A stretch of 8,035 bases of DNA from Oscillospiraceae bacterium. GTDB taxonomy: Bacteria; Bacillota_A; Clostridia; Oscillospirales; Ruminococcaceae. The number at the start of each line of letters is the position of its first letter. Position 1 is the first letter of the stretch. The translations under genes were made by a program, and so were the position numbers. The DNA is taken from NCBI GenBank assembly GCA_900766795.1, contig CAAFWX010000057.1, forward strand, positions 1-8,035, in the 5' to 3' direction. Below are positions 1-5,706 of this stretch, piece after piece. The notes beneath the pieces are model-generated. The model had not been told where the DNA came from. It saw nothing but the letters and a program-made list of their open reading frames with translations, and made no database searches.

Positions 1-1598
1 ACCTTGTCAGACAGGCAGAGCACCGCAAACAGGTTAGGCAGCGCCATAAGCGCGTTAAGCGTGTCGGAGATTCCCCAGACGAGCGAAAGCTCCGCGCACG
101 CGCCCAAGACAGCCGCCGCGCAGAACAGCACCCGAAACGGGGTGACGGCGCGCGCCCCGAACAGGTATTCCGCCGCCTGCGAGCCGAAGCTGCTCCAGCC
201 CACCACGGTGGAGAATGCGAACAGCGCCACTGCCACCGCAAGCAGCTTTCCTGCCGCCGAGCCGAAGCTCATCGAGAAAGCGTAGGTCACGAGCGCCGAG
301 CCGTTGAGCGGCACAAGCTCGGCACGCTCAATAAGCGGGCGGGTGGCGGCTTTGTCCAGCCACAGCGGCTCTCCCGTTTCGCTTACGCTCTGAATGCCGC
401 GAAGCTGCGCTACTGCGCTGAACCCCTCGGGTATTGTAAGGGTCTGGGTGAACTCCCCGCCGTAGATGGTCAGACACCGCACCTGCTGCTCCTCTGAGAG
501 CGGGCGGCTGCTCACCATGCCGTCTGCAAGGCTCACATACTGTCCCTCGGTTGATACCGACATCAGCCCTTCCTCCAGCGAAACGGCTTTGACAGGGCTG
601 CAAAGCACCACCAGCGCAGTAAGCGAGCACATGACGATGGTGTCGAAGAACACCTCGAATATGCTCCACATGCCCTGAACGGCAGGCTCACGCTCCGCGC
701 TTGCGGCATGGGCGGCGACGGAGGTTCCAAGCCCCGCTTCGTTGGAGAACACTCCGCGGCGAAGTCCCATAGAAACCGCTTTCTTGACGGTGTAGCCGCA
801 AATTCCGCCGCCCACTGCCCTCAGCCCGAACGCTCCCGCGAAAATCTGCGCGAAAACCTCGGGAAGCCTCCCGAAATTCGCGATAAGGATATACAGCGCT
901 CCGAGAATGTAGAAGCCCGACATCAGCGGCACCAGCTTTTCCGCAAAGCTGCCCACGCGCTTGATTCCGCCAAAGATTACCGCTGCGGTCAGAAGCGCGC
1001 CCGCCGCGCCCACCGCAATCGGCGCAATCCCGAAGTTAAGCGAGAGCGCCTGCGCTGCGGAGTTCATCTGCGTCATGTTGCCCATGCCGAACGCCGCAAG
1101 CACGCAAATCCCCGCAAACAGCATTGCAAGCGGCTTCGCGAGCGGTTTTACAAGGCTCTTTTCCGAAAGCCCGCCCTCAATGTACCTCATCGCGCCGCCG
1201 CTCCATTCTCCGCGGGCGTTTTTCCGCCGATAGAGTATTCCGAGGACGTTTTCCGCATAGCCCGTCATCATACCGAAAACTGCGGATACCCACATCCAGA
1301 AAACTGCTCCCGCGCCGCCCGCAGCAAGCGCCGTCGCGACACCCGTGATGTTGCCCGTGCCAAGGGTCGCCGCCAGAGCGCTGCACATCGCCTGCAAAGC
1401 GCTCACCGAGCCGTCGTCCTTTACTGCGCCTCGCTTTTTTGCGGCAGACAGCACCGTTTCTTTCAGGCACAGCGCAAAGTGGCGCAGCTGAAAGAAGCCC
1501 GTCCTGACGCTGAACATTATTCCTGTCCCAAGCAGCGCCAGCATGGGCACTGCCCACACCGCCGTGCTAATCGTATCGCTTATGCTTTTATGCTCCAT
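1..1598 (-). CDS. Sodium:alanine/glycine symporter (AGCS family), C-terminus cut by window edge
   Basis: The frame starts at ATG 1598-1596, five bases after a strong GGAGGT site (1609-1604), and stays open to base 1, giving about 532 residues without a stop. Family hallmarks: GTGNITGV at residues 80-87, a GAVFWMW helix near 100, FSNEAGLG at 284-291, and LFAFSTVVGW followed by LVWGISDTLNALMALPNL near the end. AGCS proteins are polytopic membrane symporters that bring in small neutral amino acids (alanine, glycine) with Na+. The odd point is residues 336-430: most relatives have only a short link between the TALV helix and the LNGSALV segment, while here there is an extra mostly polar stretch of about 90 residues. 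The gene is divergent from the two-component system at 1779. The substrate is inferred from the family only. Confidence 0.93.
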   Translation of the reverse strand, partial: MEHKSISDTISTAVWAVPMLALLGTGIMFSVRTGFFQLRHFALCLKETVLSAAKKRGAVKDDGSVSALQAMCSALAATLGTGNITGVATALAAGGAGAVFWMWVSAVFGMMTGYAENVLGILYRRKNARGEWSGGAMRYIEGGLSEKSLVKPLAKPLAMLFAGICVLAAFGMGNMTQMNSAAQALSLNFGIAPIAVGAAGALLTAAVIFGGIKRVGSFAEKLVPLMSGFYILGALYILIANFGRLPEVFAQIFAGAFGLRAVGGGICGYTVKKAVSMGLRRGVFSNEAGLGTSVAAHAASAEREPAVQGMWSIFEVFFDTIVMCSLTALVVLCSPVKAVSLEEGLMSVSTEGQYVSLADGMVSSRPLSEEQQVRCLTIYGGEFTQTLTIPEGFSAVAQLRGIQSVSETGEPLWLDKAATRPLIERAELVPLNGSALVTYAFSMSFGSAAGKLLAVAVALFAFSTVVGWSSFGSQAAEYLFGARAVTPFRVLFCAAAVLGACAELSLVWGISDTLNALMALPNLFAVLCLSDK

Positions 1599-1627
1599 TG
1601 TCCACCTCCGCATTGTTCCCCTCACAG

Positions 1628-1656
1628 ATTATATTCGGACAGGTTGAGAGAGTTTC
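1628..1656 (-). promoter_or_regulatory. Probable promoter of the AGCS symporter gene
   Basis: Reading the minus strand there is a perfect TATAAT (1633-1628) about 30 bases before the symporter start codon. No good -35 hexamer lies at 16-18 bases; the best is GAAACT at 1656-1651. The -10 is convincing and the -35 is weak, so an activator may be needed. Confidence 0.5.
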
Positions 1657-1667
1657 CTCGCGAAAAA

Positions 1668-1697
1668 TTGTTAGTACCCATAAGTAAATTTTAACAA
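1668..1697. promoter_or_regulatory. Inverted repeat TTGTTA-N18-TAACAA, candidate operator
   Basis: Perfect 6-base half sites (1668-1673 and 1692-1697) sit in the AT-rich divergent gap between the symporter and the sensor kinase. They lie upstream of both putative -35 regions, so a bound protein could influence either promoter. The AT-rich background makes a chance match possible. Confidence 0.25.
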
Positions 1698-1705
1698 AAA
1701 ATTTA

Positions 1706-1733
1706 TTGCTTTATTTCCGCAGTGTGATATAAT
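1706..1733 (+). promoter_or_regulatory. Promoter of the two-component operon
   Basis: TTGCTT (1706-1711), a 16-base spacer, then TATAAT (1728-1733) preceded by TGA, making an extended -10. Transcription would begin around 1739-1741, about 40 bases before the kinase start. The same 11-mer GTGATATAATA recurs in the promoter of the hydrolase gene at 3566-3576. Confidence 0.75.
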
Positions 1734-1740
1734 AGAAACA

Positions 1741-1782
1741 ATGAGTGAATGTCATATTCTGTCGGAAGGGGATGGAAAATGA
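1741..1782 (+). CDS. Possible 13-residue leader peptide
   Basis: ATG at 1741 opens a 13-codon frame (MSECHILSEGDGK) whose TGA (1780-1782) overlaps the kinase ATG (1779-1781) as ATGA. No ribosome binding site precedes it. The predicted transcription start at 1739-1741 falls on or next to this ATG, so if translated it would be a leaderless start coupled to the kinase. No known peptide is recognised. It may be a chance frame. Confidence 0.2.
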   Translation: MSECHILSEGDGK

Positions 1783-2801
1783 AGCAGGTAAAATATGCGG
1801 CAAGAACGCTTGTGTGCCTGTTGGCGGCGACCGCGATATGCAAATTGCTGAGCGCGTTTGCGGGTGACGGCACCTATGCGTGCATGATTTTTCTCCTGAT
1901 AACGGCGCTCACCGCTAAAATCACCGAGGGGTATGTCTGGGGTATTGCAGCGGGAGTTGTCGGCACGATTCTTGCCAACTGGGCGTTCTCAGAGCCGTAC
2001 TTTCAGATAGACCTCACCACTGCGGGATTTCCGCTGACCTTTATGACGCAGCTTGGCACCGCTCTGCTGCTTGCGATGCTGACAACGCAGGTTAAAGAAC
2101 AGGCGAAGATAAGCAGCGCCGCCGCGCATCAGAAGCTGCGCTCGGATTTGCTGAGGGCGCTGTCGCATGACATGCGAACCCCGCTGACCTCGATTTCAGG
2201 CTCTGCGAGGGTGTGGCTTGAAGCGCACGAGCGGCTTTCTGCCGAAAAGCAGGAGCAGCTGGTGAACGACATTGCCAAAGACGCCGACAAGCTGTCCCGC
2301 ACTTTTGAAAACATCCTCGCGCTGACAAGAATGGAAAGCGGAACTGACGCCGCGAAAAAGCGCCCCGAAGCGGCAGAGGAGGTTGTCGGAGAGGCGGTTA
2401 TAGAGTTTCGCCGCTCTCACCCCGAAATCTCGGTGCACACAAGCCTGCCCGAAGAGCTTATGATGATTCCGATGGACGCGTTTCTTGTCGAGCAGGTTAT
2501 AAAGAACATCATGGAAAACTCCGCTGAGCACGGCGGCTGCGTGACGGAGATTGGCATTGCCCTAAAGCACGAGAACAATAAGGCGGTGTTTACCCTGAGC
2601 GACAACGGCAACGGAATTGACGAGAGCATTTTCCCGCAGCTGTTTGAACCCTTTGCCAAGAAAGGGGCGGCAGACGACGGAAACAATAACATGGGAATAG
2701 GGTTGGCGCTGTGCCGCAGCGCGGTTATGCTTCACGGAGGGAGCATAAAGGGCTTCAACAACGAGCGCGGCGCGGTAATCGAGTTTACTTTGCCTATGTG
2801 A
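1779..2801 (+). CDS. Short KdpD-type sensor histidine kinase
   Basis: A 340-residue membrane sensor kinase. Start ATG 1779 is chosen because GGAAGGGG (1764-1771) lies 7 bases upstream; the in-frame ATG 1749 has no site and falls within about 10 bases of the predicted transcript start. Residues 8-103 hold four hydrophobic segments resembling the DUF4118 membrane domain of KdpD. They are followed by the H-box LSHDMRTPLTS with phospho-acceptor His130, an N-box around Asn243/Asn247, DNGNGI (275-280) and MGIGLAL (305-311) for ATP binding. KdpD itself is about 900 residues, with N-terminal KdpD/Usp and GAF parts; none are present here. It should autophosphorylate on His130 and pass phosphate to the regulator encoded 15 bases downstream. 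KdpD proteins respond to K+ or turgor; the signal here is unknown and no kdpFABC genes are in view. Confidence 0.92.
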   Translation: MKQVKYAARTLVCLLAATAICKLLSAFAGDGTYACMIFLLITALTAKITEGYVWGIAAGVVGTILANWAFSEPYFQIDLTTAGFPLTFMTQLGTALLLAMLTTQVKEQAKISSAAAHQKLRSDLLRALSHDMRTPLTSISGSARVWLEAHERLSAEKQEQLVNDIAKDADKLSRTFENILALTRMESGTDAAKKRPEAAEEVVGEAVIEFRRSHPEISVHTSLPEELMMIPMDAFLVEQVIKNIMENSAEHGGCVTEIGIALKHENNKAVFTLSDNGNGIDESIFPQLFEPFAKKGAADDGNNNMGIGLALCRSAVMLHGGSIKGFNNERGAVIEFTLPM

Positions 2802-2816
2802 ACAAAAGGAGGATAT

Positions 2817-3521
2817 ATGAAAATTAGGGACAAGGTGCTGGTCATAGAGGACAACGAGAGCATCGGATTTTTTATGCAGACTATCCTTCAGGACAATGGA
2901 TATGACGTTGTGACCGCGTCAAACGGCAAAATCGGAGAAGCGATGATTTCCTCGCATTGTCCGGATGTAATTCTTCTGGATTTGGGACTTCCGGACATCG
3001 ACGGAATGGCTGTGCTGGACAATCTGCGGCGGTGGTCGTCCATACCGGTGATTGTAGTATCTGCCCGCGACACCGAATCGGACAAGGTTACGGCGCTTGA
3101 GCACGGCGCAGACGACTATATCCACAAGCCCTTTACCACGGGCGAGCTTCTTGCCCGCATTAAAGTTGCGCTGCGGCATTCGCTGGCAACGGGCACAAAC
3201 CGCAACATCGACACTGACAGCTGCTTTCGCGTGGGCGACCTCACGATTGATTTTGACAAATATCGTGTGTTTGTCGGCGACAGGGACGTTGGGCTTACGC
3301 AGAACGAGTTCAAGCTGGTTGCGCTTCTGGGGCGCTATGCGGGAAAGGTGCTGACCTATGATTTCATTATCCGTCAGCTCTGGGGACCCAACGCGAAAGC
3401 GGACAACCAGATTCTCCGCGTCAACATGGCGAACATTCGCCGTAAGATAGAGGAATCTCCCGCCGAGCCGCGGTACATATTCACCGAGGTGGGAGTAGGC
3501 TACCGCATGGCTGACGTGTGA
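2817..3521 (+). CDS. KdpE-like response regulator, OmpR/PhoB family
   Basis: A 234-residue cytoplasmic DNA-binding regulator, partner of the preceding kinase. The ribosome binding site AAAGGAGG (2805-2812) is 4 bases before the ATG. Receiver domain, residues 5-120: acidic pair Glu11/Asp12, phospho-acceptor Asp55 in VILLDLGLPD, switch Ser82 in VVSAR, and Lys104 in HKPF. Winged-helix DNA-binding domain, about 135-232, ends in the typical VGVGYRM hairpin. Full family length with all key residues, so it should be active. Targets cannot be read from the sequence; the divergent symporter and the hydrolase downstream are the nearest candidates. No terminator separates it from the next gene, so some read-through is possible. 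Confidence 0.95.
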   Translation: MKIRDKVLVIEDNESIGFFMQTILQDNGYDVVTASNGKIGEAMISSHCPDVILLDLGLPDIDGMAVLDNLRRWSSIPVIVVSARDTESDKVTALEHGADDYIHKPFTTGELLARIKVALRHSLATGTNRNIDTDSCFRVGDLTIDFDKYRVFVGDRDVGLTQNEFKLVALLGRYAGKVLTYDFIIRQLWGPNAKADNQILRVNMANIRRKIEESPAEPRYIFTEVGVGYRMADV

Positions 3522-3545
3522 GCAAAAAAATATTTTCTCCGGGCA

Positions 3546-3575
3546 CTGTACTTTTTGCGGCATTGGTGATATAAT
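3546..3575 (+). promoter_or_regulatory. Promoter of the GDSL hydrolase gene
   Basis: TATAAT (3570-3575) with an extended TGA just before it. The -35 is poor (CTGTAC 3546-3551 with an 18-base spacer), so recognition probably leans on the extended -10. The start of transcription would be near 3582, leaving a 5' UTR of about 46 bases. Confidence 0.6.
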
Positions 3576-3590
3576 AATGTTAAGCAAGGC

Positions 3591-3612
3591 GCGGCGTTGA
3601 TGAAAATGCCGC
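3591..3612 (+). other. 5' UTR hairpin just before the hydrolase ribosome binding site
   Basis: GCGGCGTT (3591-3598) can pair with AATGCCGC (3605-3612) over 8 base pairs including one G-U, with a 6-base loop. It ends just before the ribosome binding region GGAGAGGAG (3614-3622) and has no T-run after it, so it is not a terminator. A transcript-stabilising or translation-tuning role is possible; no riboswitch class is recognised. Confidence 0.35.
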
Positions 3613-3627
3613 CGGAGAGGAGAAAAA

Positions 3628-4566
3628 ATGAAAAAGCTGTTTTCTGTCATTACTGCCGTGGCTGCGGCTGCGGCGGTTGCGCTTTCGGTTTCGGCGGAGT
3701 TTTCGTCTGTCACGGTTCTGGGAGATTCGATTGCTACGGGCTACGGTCTTGAGGGGTATATTTCGGGAGATAACTATTCTGCGGCGGACAGCTTCAGTTC
3801 GCTTCTGGCGCAGGACGCAGCAGTTGAGAATTTCGCGGTTGACGGAAGAACAAGCGGCGAGCTGCTTTCGGCGCTTACGGGGGAGTTATCCGACTGTGCT
3901 CGCGAGAGCGACAGCGTGGTGATTTCCATTGGCGGAAACGATTTTCTGCGCCCAATGTTCACGGCAATGCAGACGGCGCTGCTTTCCGACCCCGAGCTTC
4001 TCGCGCAGATTTCCTCGGGCGAGTTTGATTTCAGCGATTTCGACCCTGCTTCCTTTGCGGAGCGCTATTCCGCTTCTATGATTGAGGCGGCTCAGGCTGT
4101 TGACGTTGGCGAAACCGCAGCCAACCTCGGCGCGATAGTCGGGGAGATACACGGGCAGAACCCCTCCTGCGAGATTTATCTGCTCACGGTCTACAACCCC
4201 TTTGCGGGCGGCGAGGGCATGGAGGAAATAAGCTCCATTGCGGAAGATAAGCTGTCGCAGCTTAACAGCGCGATAAAAGCGCTTGAGGGAGTTACCGTGG
4301 TTGACGTTTACAGCGCCTTTAAGGGGCACGAGGCGGAATACACCAACATTCTTCAGTGGGACATTCATCCGAGCAGCAGCGGCCATGCCGTGATTTATTC
4401 GCTGCTGGTTGACCCCGAGTCGGCGGTGCCAACAAGCGCCTTAGCAGGAGAAATTCCTTCCAAGGCAAGCCCCGAAACGGGCGCGGGCAGTGCGGCGGCA
4501 GCCATTGGCGCTGCGGCGCTGGCGCTTTCGGCATTGATTCTCGTTCGCAGGAAAACCGCGCGATAA
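3628..4566 (+). CDS. Secreted GDSL/SGNH-family hydrolase with wall-sorting-like tail
   Basis: A 312-residue exported esterase/lipase-type hydrolase. The site AGGAG (3618-3622) lies 5 bases before the ATG. Residues 1-23 are a signal peptide (MKK, an alanine-rich core, then SVSA before the likely cut). Block I is VLGDSIATGYG with nucleophile Ser34; Gly73 and Asn104 (ISIGGNDFL) fit the oxyanion blocks; block V is DIHPSSSGH with His247 as catalytic base. The Asp sits two residues before His (Asp245), not the more common three. The tail SPETG (281-285), a hydrophobic helix (about 287-306) and RRK resemble a sortase signal with SPxTG in place of LPxTG, suggesting a surface-anchored enzyme. The substrate (lipid, acetylated glycan or peptidoglycan) cannot be told. 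It has its own promoter and shares a terminator with the convergent cas locus. Confidence 0.9.
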   Translation: MKKLFSVITAVAAAAAVALSVSAEFSSVTVLGDSIATGYGLEGYISGDNYSAADSFSSLLAQDAAVENFAVDGRTSGELLSALTGELSDCARESDSVVISIGGNDFLRPMFTAMQTALLSDPELLAQISSGEFDFSDFDPASFAERYSASMIEAAQAVDVGETAANLGAIVGEIHGQNPSCEIYLLTVYNPFAGGEGMEEISSIAEDKLSQLNSAIKALEGVTVVDVYSAFKGHEAEYTNILQWDIHPSSSGHAVIYSLLVDPESAVPTSALAGEIPSKASPETGAGSAAAAIGAAALALSALILVRRKTAR

Positions 4567-4617
4567 TTGCCGACAGGCAGGAAATCAGGTACACCGCACG
4601 CTTCACCAAAACAGACT

Positions 4618-4645
4618 AAAGGCGCAGCCGAAAGACTGCGCCTTT
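4618..4645. terminator. Bidirectional hairpin terminator between convergent units
   Basis: AAAGGCGCAG (4618-4627) pairs perfectly with CTGCGCCTTT (4636-4645), a 10 bp stem with an 8-base loop. On the plus strand it is followed by TTTGTCGTT, and on the minus strand by TTTAGTCTGTTTT. It sits about 50 bases after the hydrolase stop and also ends the minus-strand cas transcript with its repeat-like RNA. Confidence 0.8.
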
Positions 4646-4670
4646 GTCGTTGCGAATTTGCACATAACTT

Positions 4671-4698
4671 AGAAGAATCCACGTCCCGAGGGGACGAC
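4671..4698 (-). CRISPR. Solitary type I-C-like CRISPR repeat (degenerate, no array)
   Basis: The minus strand reads GTCGTCCC (4698-4691), loop CTC, GGGACGTGGATT (4687-4676), then CTTCT. Type I-C repeats have the form GTCG-stem-loop-stem-CGTGGATTGAAAT; both conserved flanks are present at the right places. The stem CGTCCC/GGGACG is a perfect 6 bp. Differences are a 3-base loop in place of about 5 and the final GAAAT changed to CTTCT, shortening the repeat to about 28 bases from about 32. No second copy was found in the window, so this is not an array. Its place next to Cas5c and Cas8c genes makes a chance match unlikely. Confidence 0.75.
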
Positions 4699-4722
4699 AA
4701 AACCGCATTGCAATCAGTTTTG
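4698..4722 (-). other. Hairpin across the cas8c stop codon, abutting the repeat
   Basis: On the minus strand CAAAACTG (4722-4715) can pair with CGGTTTTG (4705-4698) over 8 bp with one G-U, with a 9-base loop holding the self-complementary ATTGCAAT. It covers the TGA stop of cas8c (4716-4714) and ends at the first base of the repeat, so the two hairpins could stack. Confidence 0.4.
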
Positions 4723-5706
4723 CGCTCCCCGAAGAATAGCGTCCAGCCAGTTTATGCACTCGCGCGCATTACGGCTGTCATCTGAAATGCGCGGGGCATT
4801 GCCGATGGTGAACGTAGGCTTTGCGGCAGTGTTTGCTGCCCGTAAAAGCTCCGCGCAGCGCACCTCGCGGTACATTGAGAAAGAAGCGCGCCCCTCGCAG
4901 TGCGAGGATATCCCCAGAATGACCGCCGTGCCCTCGCTCGGAATGCGGGGGATTTCCCCGAGGAAAAGCCGCTTAAGCTCGAGATACTCTCCGCTGTCGA
5001 AGAAGCCCGCAAACATGCAGCTTCCCACCATCACGCCCGCTTCGGTGATAAGCCGCGACAGTGCTTTGTGCGCTTTCAGGGTGCTTTGCGCGCCGATGGG
5101 CAACCCTGCTGAGCCGAAGCGCTGCGACGGAAGCCGCCCCTCTGCGCAGGATATCAGCTTTGCGTTTGGCGCGTGCGGAAGAATGTGCTTCGGGTGAAGC
5201 TGCGCCGACGGCATAACCTGTCCCGTGGCGGCGCAAAGCACCGGGTCGCTTCCTGCGAAATACTGCCTTGACCAGAGCGCCTGAAGCTTCGGGTTGTTCC
5301 AAAGCGGAACCCCGTCAACCGAAAACATCGTCACTCCCTGACCTGCGCTGTCGGTCGGGATTTTTCTGCGCCGAACGCATTCCAGCACCGCCTCGAGTTC
5401 GCGGCAGGAGTTCTCCGAGCCGACCCACTGCGAAAGCTGCCCGACGAACGCGTCGAATTTTCTTGGGTTCTCCCCGCTCAGATAATCCGCCCTGTCGGCA
5501 AGCGGGTGCGGCACGATGGCGCTTGTGCGTACCGCGGAGCGCTCCGTCACGGGAATCGGCGCGGTGAAATCCGTCCGCCGAATGCAAATAAGCTCGCCGT
5601 GCGCGTCAATTTCGGCAACGCGGGTAATCCGCCGCTGCTCGTGGAAAAGCGGCGCGTCACCGCCCGTCTTGTCGTAAAGCTGCGCCAGCCGCTCAATCCA
5701 GCTCAA
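4714..5706 (-). CDS. cas8c: Shortened type I-C large subunit Cas8c/Csd1, lacking the C-terminal (Cas11c) region
   Basis: 330 residues from TTG 5706-5704, with AAAGGAG (5720-5714) 7 bases upstream; it overlaps the cas5 stop by 14 bases, indicating translational coupling. The order of segments follows Csd1 as I recall the family: N-terminal MSWIERLAQLYD; RTSAIVPHPLADRADYLSG (61-78); FSVDGVPLW (128-136); CAATGQVMPSAQLHPK (158-173); NAKLIS (181-186); KAHKALSRLI (211-220); AVILGISSHCEGRASFSMYRE (261-281); GNAPRISD (302-309). Normal Cas8c is about 550-610 residues. This one stops where the C-terminal helical region begins, the part that in type I-C also yields Cas11c from an internal start. Cas8c recognises the PAM and joins Cas5 at the crRNA 5' end of Cascade. 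The frame is intact, which argues against simple decay. Loss of other internal parts is likely but not measured. Confidence 0.85.
   Translation of the reverse strand: MSWIERLAQLYDKTGGDAPLFHEQRRITRVAEIDAHGELICIRRTDFTAPIPVTERSAVRTSAIVPHPLADRADYLSGENPRKFDAFVGQLSQWVGSENSCRELEAVLECVRRRKIPTDSAGQGVTMFSVDGVPLWNNPKLQALWSRQYFAGSDPVLCAATGQVMPSAQLHPKHILPHAPNAKLISCAEGRLPSQRFGSAGLPIGAQSTLKAHKALSRLITEAGVMVGSCMFAGFFDSGEYLELKRLFLGEIPRIPSEGTAVILGISSHCEGRASFSMYREVRCAELLRAANTAAKPTFTIGNAPRISDDSRNARECINWLDAILRGAQN

Larger units (their letters stand above)
4618..4698 (-). ncRNA. Candidate single-repeat crRNA-like guide RNA in the 3' UTR of cas5-cas8c
   Basis: On the minus strand, starting 15 bases after the cas8c stop codon: a type I-C repeat-like hairpin (4698-4682), an 11-base handle-like stretch (4681-4671) beginning TGGATT, about 25 bases of unique sequence (4670-4646), and a 10 bp terminator hairpin (4645-4618). 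In type I-C, Cas5 cuts at the 3' base of the repeat hairpin and leaves an 11-base 5' tag ahead of the spacer; the layout here matches that order. No separate promoter is obvious within the end of cas8c, so the RNA is probably made as the tail of the cas5-cas8c mRNA and freed by Cas5. Expression and function are inferred. Confidence 0.6.

Noticed and set aside
708..1694. A 328-codon open frame on the plus strand.
   Set aside because: It lies opposite the AGCS symporter, is rich in Arg/His/Pro with no recognisable domain, and has no promoter or ribosome site; it is an antisense shadow of a GC-rich gene.
1749..1778. An earlier in-frame kinase start at ATG 1749.
   Set aside because: No ribosome site precedes it and it is within about 10 bases of the predicted transcript start; ATG 1779 has GGAAGGGG 7 bases upstream.
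3528..3537. AAAATATTTT after the response regulator as a terminator.
   Set aside because: It is a short A/T palindrome without a GC stem or a proper T-run; it cannot be supported as a terminator.
2919..3713. A 264-codon open frame on the minus strand opposite the response regulator.
   Set aside because: It crosses a clear gene, an intergenic promoter and the start of the hydrolase, with no domain or ribosome site; it is a shadow frame.
4618..4722. A conventional CRISPR array.
   Set aside because: Only one repeat-like unit is present; no second copy of GTGGATT with its stem was found on either strand of the window.
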